This document shows positions 27,403-35,085 of a DNA stretch of 64,000 bases, piece by piece (within the stretch, counting starts at the first letter, position 1; each line of letters begins with the position of its first letter). Below the pieces are notes generated by a model. The model worked only from the letters and a program-made list of their open reading frames with translations. It had not been told where the DNA came from and made no database searches. Source of the stretch: Entomospira culicis (GTDB lineage: Bacteria > Spirochaetota > Spirochaetia > WRBN01); assembly GCF_028748145.1 (NCBI RefSeq), contig NZ_CP118181.1, forward strand, positions 992,211 to 1,056,210, in the 5' to 3' direction. The position numbers and the translations under genes are program-made.

Positions 27403-28752
27403 TTACTCCTCTAGCTGCATTTTACGTAACAACGTTTTTCGGCTAATACCCAATTTTTTTGCCACCTTACTCTTATTACCTTGATGGCGTAAAAGCATAA
27501 ATTCCATATAATTACGCTCTAAATCTTCAAGTAATAGCTCCTCGTTAATGCAAAAATTTACTTCATTTAAGGAAGATTCCACATAAATCGGCAAATGCTC
27601 TTTGTCGATTGTCTCCCCATCGCTAAGCACCACCGCGCTCTCAATACAGTTGCGTAATTGACGCACATTACCCGGCCAATCGAACTCTTGAAGTAAGCTC
27701 GCAGCCTGTGGGGAAAAGCCCTGAATCCGCTTCTGATTCTCAAGGCTAAATTCGCGCAAAAATTGCCCAGCCAACGGCATAATATCCTCTCGACGCTCCC
27801 GCAAAGGCGGAATATGAATATTGATAACATTTAAGCGATAGTAGAGATCTTCGCGAAAACGCTCTTCCTTGACTTCTTGCAAAAGATCACGATTGGTTGC
27901 GGTAATCAAGCGAACATCCACCTCCACACTGACCTCACCCCCCACACGCTCAAAGCGTCGCTCTTGTAAGACACGCAACAACTTAACTTGCACCGTAGGC
28001 GAAATCTCGCCAATTTCATCGAGAAATAGATCACCATTGTCAGCCAGCTCAAAGCGCCCCTTACGCATCGCATGCGCGCCGGTAAACGCACCTTTTTCAT
28101 GTCCAAAGAGCTCACTCTCTAAGAGATTCTCGCTCAAGGCCGCACAGTGCACCTTAATCAATGGTTGGTTATATCGCGGGGAAAGCGCATGAATGGCGTT
28201 GGCAACCATCTCTTTACCCACGCCACTCTCGCCGGTAATTAAAACATTAGCCTTGGAGGGCGCAACCTGCTCGATAAGTTGATAGACACGTTGCATGGCA
28301 GGCGACCCACTGACAAAGTGTTGGCGAATATTGAGCTTCTCCTTTGCCAAAAAGAGTTGCACCTCCTCTTGATCGGATTGGAGTTTTTGCGTGGTAATGG
28401 CTTGCTGTACGAGGAGGAGTAAATACTCTAAATTGACCGGCTTGGTTAAGAAGTTGTACGCCCCTGATCGCATGGCCGCGACGGCATTTTCTACGGTGCC
28501 ATGACCTGTCAACATAATAAAGGGAAGAAAGGGTTGGCTCTTTTTGGTAGTAAGCAAAAGCTCGTCGCCTGAGATTTTTGGCATGCGTAAGTCGCAAATA
28601 ACCAACGAATATCTCTCTTTATTCAAAAGAGTTAGTGCCTGCGCACCATCTTCGGCAAGGGTTACGGCATAGCCCTCCATACGAAAGAACTGTGCCAACC
28701 CCTCGCGAATATTCTTCTCATCATCAACAATTAATAGGTGATACTGCTCCAT
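27403..28752 (-). CDS. NtrC-family sigma-54-dependent response regulator
   Basis: The 449-residue protein has three domains. Residues 1-120 are a receiver (LLIVDDEKNIREGL, phospho-acceptor Asp in VICDLRMPKISGDE, LTKPVNLE). Residues 145-380 are an AAA+ sigma-54 activation domain with Walker A GESGVGKEM, the GAFTGA loop that contacts sigma-54, and FLDEIGEI. A Fis-type DNA-binding helix-turn-helix ends the protein (NKSKVAKKLGISRKTLLRKM). It implies that the genome encodes sigma-54. No histidine kinase lies next to it, so its signal is unknown. It is followed 3 bases later by mnmA. Confidence 0.95.
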   Translation of the reverse strand: MEQYHLLIVDDEKNIREGLAQFFRMEGYAVTLAEDGAQALTLLNKERYSLVICDLRMPKISGDELLLTTKKSQPFLPFIMLTGHGTVENAVAAMRSGAYNFLTKPVNLEYLLLLVQQAITTQKLQSDQEEVQLFLAKEKLNIRQHFVSGSPAMQRVYQLIEQVAPSKANVLITGESGVGKEMVANAIHALSPRYNQPLIKVHCAALSENLLESELFGHEKGAFTGAHAMRKGRFELADNGDLFLDEIGEISPTVQVKLLRVLQERRFERVGGEVSVEVDVRLITATNRDLLQEVKEERFREDLYYRLNVINIHIPPLRERREDIMPLAGQFLREFSLENQKRIQGFSPQAASLLQEFDWPGNVRQLRNCIESAVVLSDGETIDKEHLPIYVESSLNEVNFCINEELLLEDLERNYMEFMLLRHQGNKSKVAKKLGISRKTLLRKMQLEE

Positions 28753-28765
28753 TTATCCTCATCAA

Positions 28766-29566
28766 CTAGGGCGCAATCTTTACCGGATATACGCCCTGAT
28801 TCACCTTGATGCCATGCACCTGCTGAAAATACCAACCCTTCATGCCCTCTACGCGTCGGGAAAAGAAAGAAGGCAGATGGATGCTCTCTTTGGCTTTATC
28901 TAAATTGTGGATTTGCGCCGTAATATGCCCGACGTAGAGCATGCCTTCACTGACCTCTTGTTGCATAAAGGAGAGACGCATCTTTTGGCTATCGGCAATT
29001 TTACGCATCATGTAGCTAAGGGTGGAGAAGTTGAGCATACTTACCACCACGTTCTGATTGTCGGCAAGGTAATCTACCCGATAATCGATCTTACCAAAGC
29101 GCGCATCTTTCAATGAAATATAGCGTTGGTAGGAGAAAGGGATAGTAACACTCACAGGGGAGTTTATCTTCTTTCGGTTTTGAAAATTATCTAACACCTC
29201 CACATTACTAAAGAGCGCTTGCTCCTTATCATTACGGATCATGTAGGCAGTGCCTAAGGTGCGGATATGCAAGAGCGCCTCGACTACATCCTTATTACTG
29301 CGTTTGGCATGCTGGCTAGCTGGCACAAAATAGAGAAATTCCAAACTCAAGTTCGCGCCCACCTCATTAATATACGTGGTCATCTGCTCGCGAAGCACGC
29401 CACTTTGCACAAATTTCACTTGTGGTGCCATATCTTCATTGTATAGTATGCCATTGGTCATTAAGGTTTGCGCCGAACTCTCGCCCACCACCGCCCGTAA
29501 GCTGGGCACTTGCGCATGCAAACTCATGGTGAGTAAACATAAAAATAGTCCATAAAGCTTATGCAT
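28766..29566 (-). CDS. secreted protein, resembles spirochaete DUF6675-type proteins
   Basis: The 266-residue protein has a short signal peptide (MHKLYGLFLCLLTMSLHAQ) and no membrane anchor. The body contains NLSLEFLYFVPASQHAKR and LLHIRTLGTAYMIRN, then PFSYQRYISLKDARFGKIDYRVDYL, which recall a family of about 270-residue spirochaete secreted proteins (DUF6675). The match is from memory and weak, and no function is known. I chose the ATG at 29566 with GGAGAG about 9 bases upstream; the longer frame has no signal peptide at its start. It lies 13 bases before the response-regulator gene and has a very good promoter. Confidence 0.7.
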   Translation of the reverse strand: MHKLYGLFLCLLTMSLHAQVPSLRAVVGESSAQTLMTNGILYNEDMAPQVKFVQSGVLREQMTTYINEVGANLSLEFLYFVPASQHAKRSNKDVVEALLHIRTLGTAYMIRNDKEQALFSNVEVLDNFQNRKKINSPVSVTIPFSYQRYISLKDARFGKIDYRVDYLADNQNVVVSMLNFSTLSYMMRKIADSQKMRLSFMQQEVSEGMLYVGHITAQIHNLDKAKESIHLPSFFSRRVEGMKGWYFQQVHGIKVNQGVYPVKIAP

Positions 29567-29635
29567 ATTTTCTTCTCTCCTGTTATCTTGTCGATACCCC
29601 ATCGCCCGAGAACGCTGTTGCCCTCGTGCCTCTCT

Positions 29636-29664
29636 ATTATATGCATTAAAAAATAAAAAGTCAA
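29636..29664 (-). promoter_or_regulatory. sigma-70 promoter for the secreted-protein/response-regulator/mnmA run
   Basis: On the minus strand TTGACT (29659-29664) is followed after 17 bases by a perfect TATAAT (29636-29641). It lies back to back with the mfd promoter; the two -35 boxes are 11 bases apart. Confidence 0.65.
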
Positions 29665-29675
29665 ATAGCACCCCT

Positions 29676-29704
29676 TTGCATGAGTGCGGTCTTTATGCTA
29701 TACT
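29676..29704 (+). promoter_or_regulatory. sigma-70 promoter candidate for mfd
   Basis: TTGCAT (29676-29681) and TATACT (29699-29704) are 17 bases apart. The expected transcript start (about 29711) is only about 6 bases before the ATG at 29717. Confidence 0.5.
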
Positions 29705-29716
29705 GATGGCATTGTG

Positions 29717-32700
29717 ATGCCAGTAGAATTTTCTTCTTTCTTAACGACAATGAAAAAGAGCCCCGATGTCGCCACGTTGCTTGATAAGATCAAGCATGAT
29801 TATGCGACAATACATGCCATTACGGGTCTCAAAAAGTCTTGGCTGGCGCTCTTTCTATCGCTAGAACCCTTTACCCACGCGCCTGTCATCATCACATCGA
29901 GCCACCAGAGCGCCCAGACCTTGAGCGAAGATCTCGAGCTTTTAGGACAAAAAAGCATTACCTTTGCCTCAATCCAGCAACGTCTATATGATGCCTCGCA
30001 CAGTTTTGGCGAGCGAACCGCCATGCTTGCCCAGCTACCTCTGGCACAAGAGACCATCATTATTCCGTTGCGCACGCTCTTGCTTAAGATTAATCAACCA
30101 GAAGATCTCTTGGCAAGTACCATCACCCTAAAGAAAAGGTCGCCAGTTGATCCACCCAAGCTCGCGCAACAACTCACCCAGATGGGCTATAGCCGAACCA
30201 ATCGCGTCTTGGTGCATGGTGAATTTGCCCAGCGTGGCGATCTTATCGATATTTTCCCCTACGCCCAAGAGTACCCGATGCGGATTCAGTGCGACTTTGA
30301 CATCATCGAGACGATTAAAACCTTCGATCCCGACGATCAGCGCAGTCTTATGGCTATCGACGAGCTCCATATCTACCCCACCACGCCCATTCTTCCCCTC
30401 GACGAGGAGGAGCTTTTCCTTAAGAGCAAGGCGATCTGGCAAGCCAACCATACCGGTAATAGCGAGCTCTCTTACGAGGAATTTCAACTAAGAAAGGCGC
30501 TCTTTAGCCTGATGCTAGAGGAAAATCCCGCCAGTATAATCAGTTACATCGACCCCAAACGCCCCATTCTTCTGCACGACTTTGATGCCCTTACCACCGT
30601 CGCCGAGACCTTCGCCAAAGAGGTGGAAGCGCTCTATAAAGAGGCGATTCGTGCCGGACACACCGTGCCTGCGCCCCAATATCTGCTCTTTACTTTAGGC
30701 GATCTGCTCCAACCCTACGCCTCGCGCACGATTCAACTAAAAAACTTCTCCGACGCAAAAACCCCCGCCCATTCCATTCAATATGAAGAGTCGCGTAGTT
30801 ACTTTGGCAATGTCAACTTCCTCAAAGAAGAGATCCAACAGCTCAGCAAATCGGGCTATAAAATTGCCATCTTTAGCGAAAATCCCGAACAAGCCCTACG
30901 TATTACTACTTTGCTTAGCGATATCATCGACCTCGTTACCATCATCCCTTTTGAGCTAAGCAGTGGCTTTACTCTCGTGCAGGCCAAGGTGATGATCATT
31001 TGCGAGCATGAGATCTTTGGGCGCAAGCGACGCGAACATAAAGTTGCGCGTAAGCGCGTGGAGAGCAGTGTCATCGATAGCTTTGTCGAGCTTAATGTCG
31101 GCGATCCAATTGTCCATGTCAACTACGGAATTGGTCTCTACCAAGGCATCGAACGTATGAAGGCTGCTGGTAGCGAGCGCGACTACATCACCCTTGAGTA
31201 CCAAGATGGCGATAAGATCTTTGTCCCTATCGAACAAGTTAATCTTATTCAACGATACATTGGTTCGTCGGGAGATATGCCTCGCCTCGATAAGATTGGG
31301 GGACGATCATGGAGCGTGAAGAAGAGTCGCGCGCAAAAGAGTGCCGAAGAGCTCTCGGGATTTTTAGTCGATCTCTACGCCAAACGCGAGGCATCCCGTG
31401 GCTTCTCGTTTGCCATCAACGATCCGATGCTCACCCAAATGGAGCGCGAATTTGAAGCGCATTTCCCCTACCAAGAGACGGTCGATCAGCTCACCGTTAT
31501 GGAAGAGATCCATCACGACATGGAGCTACAAAAACCGATGGATCGTCTGGTTTGTGGCGATGTTGGCTTTGGTAAGACCGAGCTTGCCATGCGTTCTGCT
31601 ATGCGATCGGTGCTCTGTGGCAAGCAGTGTGCGGTCTTGTGTCCCACCACCATCCTCGCCGAGCAACATTATGAAAATTTTTGTAAGCGTTTCGAACAAT
31701 TTGATTTTATCACCATTAAATTATTGAGTCGTACCGTCGATCGCAAAGAGCAACGCGCCATTCTTGCCGATTTAGCCGAAGGGAAAATTGATATCATCAT
31801 CGGCACACATCGTATTTTAAGCAAAGATATTATCTACAAAAATTTAGGGCTGCTGATCGTCGATGAAGAGCAACGCTTTGGTGTAAAGGACAAAGAGAAG
31901 ATCAAAAATCTCAAAACGGAGGTCGACTGCCTCACCTTGAGCGCCACGCCCATTCCGCGCACGCTGCATATGAGTTTGGTAAAGATTCGCGACCTCTCGA
32001 TGCTCAAGACACCACCAGCCAACCGCAAACCCGTAGAGACCTTTGTGCACGAGTTTGAACCCGATCTCATTGCCAAAGCCATCCGCAAAGAGCTTGAGCG
32101 ACAAGGACAAATCTTTTATCTACACAACCGTGTGGAGAGCTTGGAGAGTATCCGTCAATTTATCCGCGAGCTTGTGCCCGAGGCCAGTGTCGAATTTGCC
32201 CACGGCAAGATGACCGGCGAAGAGATGGACGAGGTCATGCATCGCTTTATTCAAGGTGGATTTCAAGTTTTGCTAAGCACCACCATCATCGAAAGCGGTA
32301 TCGACATCCCCAATGTTAATACCATCATCATCGACCGTGCCGATATGTATGGAGTGAGCCAACTCTACCAATTACGTGGGCGCGTGGGGCGTAGCGATCG
32401 CATTGCCTACGCGTATCTCCTCTACCCCGAACGATCGGCGTTGAGCGAGCTTGCCATGAAACGCCTACAGATCATCAACGACTTTACCGAACTGGGATCG
32501 GGCTTTAAAATCGCGATGAAAGATATGGAAGTACGTGGTGCAGGCAATCTCTTAGGGCCTGAGCAGTCCGGAGAAATTCAAGCCGTCGGCTTTGATCTCT
32601 ACTTACGCCTCCTCGACGAAGCGATACGTACACGCATGGACAACACCCAAGAAGAAGAGATCGAGAGCTACCTTGAGCTAGAATACACCGGATTTATCCC

Positions 32701-33103
32701 CGAAAGCTATATCAGCAATACCATGGAGAAGATGGAAGTCTACAAAAAGATCGCCCTCATCACCACGCAAGAAGAGAGCGAGAGTCTGCATGCCGAGCTT
32801 CTTGATCGCTTTGGTAAGATCCCCGATGAGGTCTATAGTCTGCTCTCCCTCGCTGAGATCCGCATTATTGCGCGTCAGCTCAAGATCCGTAGCATCCGTG
32901 AACGTAACGGCTGGGCAGAGGTTGAATTCGCCAAATTTCAAGCCATTAACATCAACACCCTCATGCGTGTCATTCAAGAGAGCCACGGCAAGCTCAAGCC
33001 CAGCCCCACCAATCCCGCCGCCGTTCTCCTTGAAACCGGTAAAATCGATCTTCAAGCCAAGTCCGAATTTATCCGCGATCGCCTCCTACAAATCACTCGC
33101 TAA
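29717..33103 (+). CDS. mfd: transcription-repair coupling factor Mfd
   Basis: The 1128-residue protein removes stalled RNA polymerase and recruits UvrA. Domain order is normal: UvrB-like N-terminal module, then the RNA-polymerase-interacting CarD-like domain (VGDPIVHVNYGIGLYQGIERM). A SF2 translocase follows (VCGDVGFGKTELAMRSAM as Walker A, LLIVDEEQRFGV as the DEEQ box, TLSATPIPRTL, and QLRGRVGRSDRIAYAYLL), then the TRCF C-terminal domain. The start is uncertain: ATG 29717 gives MPVEFSSFLT, which lines up with the usual N-terminus. ATG 29750 is shorter, and GTG codons lie at 29684 and 29714. None has a ribosome-binding site, and the promoter suggests a nearly leaderless mRNA. Confidence 0.95.
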   Translation: MPVEFSSFLTTMKKSPDVATLLDKIKHDYATIHAITGLKKSWLALFLSLEPFTHAPVIITSSHQSAQTLSEDLELLGQKSITFASIQQRLYDASHSFGERTAMLAQLPLAQETIIIPLRTLLLKINQPEDLLASTITLKKRSPVDPPKLAQQLTQMGYSRTNRVLVHGEFAQRGDLIDIFPYAQEYPMRIQCDFDIIETIKTFDPDDQRSLMAIDELHIYPTTPILPLDEEELFLKSKAIWQANHTGNSELSYEEFQLRKALFSLMLEENPASIISYIDPKRPILLHDFDALTTVAETFAKEVEALYKEAIRAGHTVPAPQYLLFTLGDLLQPYASRTIQLKNFSDAKTPAHSIQYEESRSYFGNVNFLKEEIQQLSKSGYKIAIFSENPEQALRITTLLSDIIDLVTIIPFELSSGFTLVQAKVMIICEHEIFGRKRREHKVARKRVESSVIDSFVELNVGDPIVHVNYGIGLYQGIERMKAAGSERDYITLEYQDGDKIFVPIEQVNLIQRYIGSSGDMPRLDKIGGRSWSVKKSRAQKSAEELSGFLVDLYAKREASRGFSFAINDPMLTQMEREFEAHFPYQETVDQLTVMEEIHHDMELQKPMDRLVCGDVGFGKTELAMRSAMRSVLCGKQCAVLCPTTILAEQHYENFCKRFEQFDFITIKLLSRTVDRKEQRAILADLAEGKIDIIIGTHRILSKDIIYKNLGLLIVDEEQRFGVKDKEKIKNLKTEVDCLTLSATPIPRTLHMSLVKIRDLSMLKTPPANRKPVETFVHEFEPDLIAKAIRKELERQGQIFYLHNRVESLESIRQFIRELVPEASVEFAHGKMTGEEMDEVMHRFIQGGFQVLLSTTIIESGIDIPNVNTIIIDRADMYGVSQLYQLRGRVGRSDRIAYAYLLYPERSALSELAMKRLQIINDFTELGSGFKIAMKDMEVRGAGNLLGPEQSGEIQAVGFDLYLRLLDEAIRTRMDNTQEEEIESYLELEYTGFIPESYISNTMEKMEVYKKIALITTQEESESLHAELLDRFGKIPDEVYSLLSLAEIRIIARQLKIRSIRERNGWAEVEFAKFQAININTLMRVIQESHGKLKPSPTNPAAVLLETGKIDLQAKSEFIRDRLLQITR

Positions 33104-33121
33104 CAATCGTGAATGCTTCTC

Positions 33122-33150
33122 TTGACTTTTTTTTTGTATTGATGTATCAT
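33122..33150 (+). promoter_or_regulatory. promoter of the Trp-codon leader and NSS transporter
   Basis: TTGACT (33122-33127) and TATCAT (33145-33150) are 17 bases apart, followed by a strong AAGGAGG ribosome-binding site at 33163-33169. Confidence 0.6.
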
Positions 33151-33177
33151 AACACTAGGTTAAAGGAGGATGATGAG

Positions 33178-33330
33178 ATGTTTTCTGTTGTATCTACCCA
33201 TGTAGCGTCTAAACGTCTCTTAGCGACATCTCTTCCTACACAAATTTTAGGTTGGATCAATCCACAGAACGCGCCTTTTCTCCACACCTCTACTGGTTGG
33301 TGGGGATCTGTGCACTATTATAAACATTGA
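33178..33330 (+). CDS. leader peptide with tandem Trp codons (attenuator)
   Basis: The 50-codon ORF is preceded by AAGGAGG with 8-base spacing. It ends TGWWGSVHYYKH, with Trp26, tandem Trp41-Trp42 (33298-33303) and Tyr47-Tyr48. It resembles no known protein domain and lies between a promoter and an intrinsic terminator upstream of an amino-acid transporter, so I read it as a regulatory leader peptide. GGGGATC (33302-33308, overlapping the second Trp codon), GATCCTT (33329-33335, overlapping the stop) and AGGGATC (33368-33374, in the terminator) are mutually pairable. They would be segments 1, 2 and 3 of a trp-type attenuator. The regulatory role is inference. Confidence 0.7.
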   Translation: MFSVVSTHVASKRLLATSLPTQILGWINPQNAPFLHTSTGWWGSVHYYKH

Positions 33331-33364
33331 TCCTTACTTAAACATAGGCAAATAGTTGATAGGA

Positions 33365-33393
33365 AAGAGGGATCATGAAGGTCCCTCTTTTAT
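33365..33393 (+). terminator. intrinsic terminator/attenuator before NSS transporter 1
   Basis: AAGAGGGA (33365-33372) pairs perfectly with TCCCTCTT (33382-33389) around a 9-base loop, followed by TTTTATTTT-type sequence. It lies 32 bases before the transporter start codon and after the leader ORF, so it must be read through for the transporter to be made. Confidence 0.8.
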
Positions 33394-33424
33394 TTTATAA
33401 TCACGTCTCAAGGAGGAGATTGAT

Positions 33425-34765
33425 ATGGCAGAACAACGAGCCCAATGGAGCTCTCATTTTGGATTCCTCATGGCAATCATTGCCAGCGCGGTGGGCTTGG
33501 GAAGCATTTGGCGTTTCCCCTACTTGGTGGGTAGCAACGGTGGCGGAGCTTTTATTTTAGTCTACACGCTGATTATGCTCTTTGTTGGCATCATCGGTGT
33601 ATCGGTAGAGATCGCCATTGGGCGTCATAGTCAAAGCGATACGATTACTAGTTACGTTCGGCTAGCGCCCAAAAGCAAGCCCCTCGCCTATATCGCTATC
33701 GGCACGAGTTTTCTCCTCATGACGATGTATAGCGTGCTAGGCGGTTGGGTGCTACACTATCTCTATCTCTCGATTAGCGGAGAGATTACCCAGCTTGATG
33801 CGCACCACTTTCGGCACTTTACCCAGAGTTATCAGCCCATCTTTTGGCAATTCATCTTCATTGTTGCCAGCGCAAGCATCTTGATTGGTGGGGTTAATAA
33901 AGGCATCGAGCGCTATAGCATTTGGCTCAATATTCTCCTTATTTTGATTCTCTTTATCATTATCGGACGCTCCCTTACCCTCCCTGGGGCAATGGAAGGG
34001 GTGCGCTTTCTCTTCTACCCCGACTTCCATAAACTTACCGACGCAAACGTCTGGTTGAGCGCGACTGGACAAGCCTTCTTCAGCATGTCCCTAGGTGGGG
34101 GAGTGATGATCACTTACGGTGGCTATTTGGATAAAAAGAGCAACATTTTGCGCTCCTCAAGCATTGCCGGATTAACCACTATCGTGATGGCGCTCTTGAT
34201 GGGCTTGGCGATCTTCCCTGCGCTCTTTGCCATGGGCGAGAGCCCCACCGAAGGGCCAGGACTCCTCTTTAATCTTTTACCCCGCGTCTTTGCCCAAATG
34301 CCTGCCGGCGGACTCTTTGCTACACTCTTCTTCTTAGCAACCTTCTTTGCCGCCCTCACCAGCGGAGCTAGTCTGATTGAACCGCTCAACGCAAGCTTTA
34401 TCCAAACCCAAAAGATCAAACGATCTACGGGCGTCTGGCTCATCGCGCTCAGCACCTTTGTCATCAGTCTTATCCTCGCCCTCTCCCAACACGCCAACTC
34501 AAAACTCCTCATTAACGATATCACCCTCTTTGACGCGCTAAACTTCATCATCGACAAACTCTTCTTCCCCTTCAATGCGCTCGTCGCCCTCATTCTTGCC
34601 GGCTGGTTCTGGAAAAAACGAGGCATTATCCACGAACTCTCCAACCAAGGTAGCCTCAAGCTCCCCTTTCCCAAACTTCTATGGTGGGGCATTCGCTATA
34701 TCTTACCCATACTCATTTCGTGGATTGTCTTAAAACCCTTTATCGATTATCTAATAAAAAAATAG
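33425..34765 (+). CDS. Na+-dependent NSS-family amino-acid transporter, probably Trp/aromatic
   Basis: The 446-residue membrane protein imports an amino acid with sodium. TM1 holds the unwound substrate/Na+ segment SAVGLGSIWRFPYLVGSNGGGAF, and TM6 holds SATGQAFFSMSLGGGVMITYGGYL; both are signatures of the sodium:neurotransmitter symporter family. The length is that of the 11-helix MhsT-like bacterial members, shorter than LeuT. The protein ends with the helix YILPILISWIVLKPFIDYLIKK. AAGGAGGAG precedes the ATG. The upstream leader with tandem Trp codons suggests tryptophan as substrate; this is inferred from regulation, not from the binding site. Two paralogues lie at 35.1 and 43.2 kb. Confidence 0.93.
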   Translation: MAEQRAQWSSHFGFLMAIIASAVGLGSIWRFPYLVGSNGGGAFILVYTLIMLFVGIIGVSVEIAIGRHSQSDTITSYVRLAPKSKPLAYIAIGTSFLLMTMYSVLGGWVLHYLYLSISGEITQLDAHHFRHFTQSYQPIFWQFIFIVASASILIGGVNKGIERYSIWLNILLILILFIIIGRSLTLPGAMEGVRFLFYPDFHKLTDANVWLSATGQAFFSMSLGGGVMITYGGYLDKKSNILRSSSIAGLTTIVMALLMGLAIFPALFAMGESPTEGPGLLFNLLPRVFAQMPAGGLFATLFFLATFFAALTSGASLIEPLNASFIQTQKIKRSTGVWLIALSTFVISLILALSQHANSKLLINDITLFDALNFIIDKLFFPFNALVALILAGWFWKKRGIIHELSNQGSLKLPFPKLLWWGIRYILPILISWIVLKPFIDYLIKK

Positions 34766-34805
34766 ATTATATTTTCACTTTTTATCCATAGAAGCGTAAA
34801 AGAGC

Positions 34806-34834
34806 TTGCATTTTTGTGTAGATTATGGTATATT
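34806..34834 (+). promoter_or_regulatory. promoter of the His-Phe-Tyr-Phe leader and NSS transporter 2
   Basis: TTGCAT (34806-34811) and TATATT (34829-34834) are 17 bases apart. They lie 31 bases upstream of the leader ORF and 40 bases after the first transporter gene. Confidence 0.55.
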
Positions 34835-34865
34835 TTTCTTAATTTAATGGAGGCAGTGTATTTTT

Positions 34866-34994
34866 ATGCGACACATCAATCATTCTGTACTTATCACGAT
34901 TTACACTGTACTCACCGTTTATGCGCGTGCGTTTAATGCTACTCGTAGCCATGGTCATTTTTACTTTGCAAGAAGGCAGCGCGCGCTTGAGTAG
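34866..34994 (+). CDS. leader peptide with His-x-His-Phe-Tyr-Phe run (attenuator)
   Basis: The 42-codon ORF contains RSHGHFYFARRQRALE at its end; His31-Phe32-Tyr33-Phe34 are codons 34956-34967. GGAGG lies 12 bases before the ATG, a long but workable spacing. Like the leader at 33178 it sits between a promoter and a strong terminator in front of an NSS transporter. TTGAGTA (34987-34993), overlapping the stop codon, is perfectly complementary to TACTCAA (35031-35037), which forms the top of the terminator's ascending arm and its loop. A ribosome finishing the leader would mask TTGAGTA; one stalled at the aromatic codons would leave it free. The role is inference. Confidence 0.62.
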   Translation: MRHINHSVLITIYTVLTVYARAFNATRSHGHFYFARRQRALE

Positions 34995-35023
34995 ACGGAT
35001 TTTATCATCATAAAAGATAAAGC

Positions 35024-35057
35024 AGAAGGATACTCAAAAGGTATCCTTCTTTTTTTA
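35024..35057 (+). terminator. intrinsic terminator/attenuator before NSS transporter 2
   Basis: AGAAGGATAC (35024-35033) pairs perfectly with GTATCCTTCT (35041-35050) around a 7-base loop and is followed directly by seven T's. It ends 29 bases before the transporter ATG. Confidence 0.88.
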
Positions 35058-35085
35058 TAAACACTAGAGAAGACAAGGAGTGAAT

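Noticed and set aside
33104-33424. T-box riboswitch upstream of NSS transporter 1
   Set aside because: The leader-plus-terminator layout suggested it, but the conserved T-box bulge sequence (AGGGUGGNACCGCG type) is absent; the leader peptide explains the layout better.
33375-33560. 61-codon frame starting in the attenuator hairpin
   Set aside because: It overlaps the transporter start in another frame, has no ribosome-binding site, and begins inside the terminator.
34856-34936. Alternative leader ORF from GTG 34856 (begins MYFYATHQSF) in another frame
   Set aside because: The GTG is only 2 bases from GGAGG, too close for initiation. The frame has no clustered codons near its end and does not stop near the pairing element.
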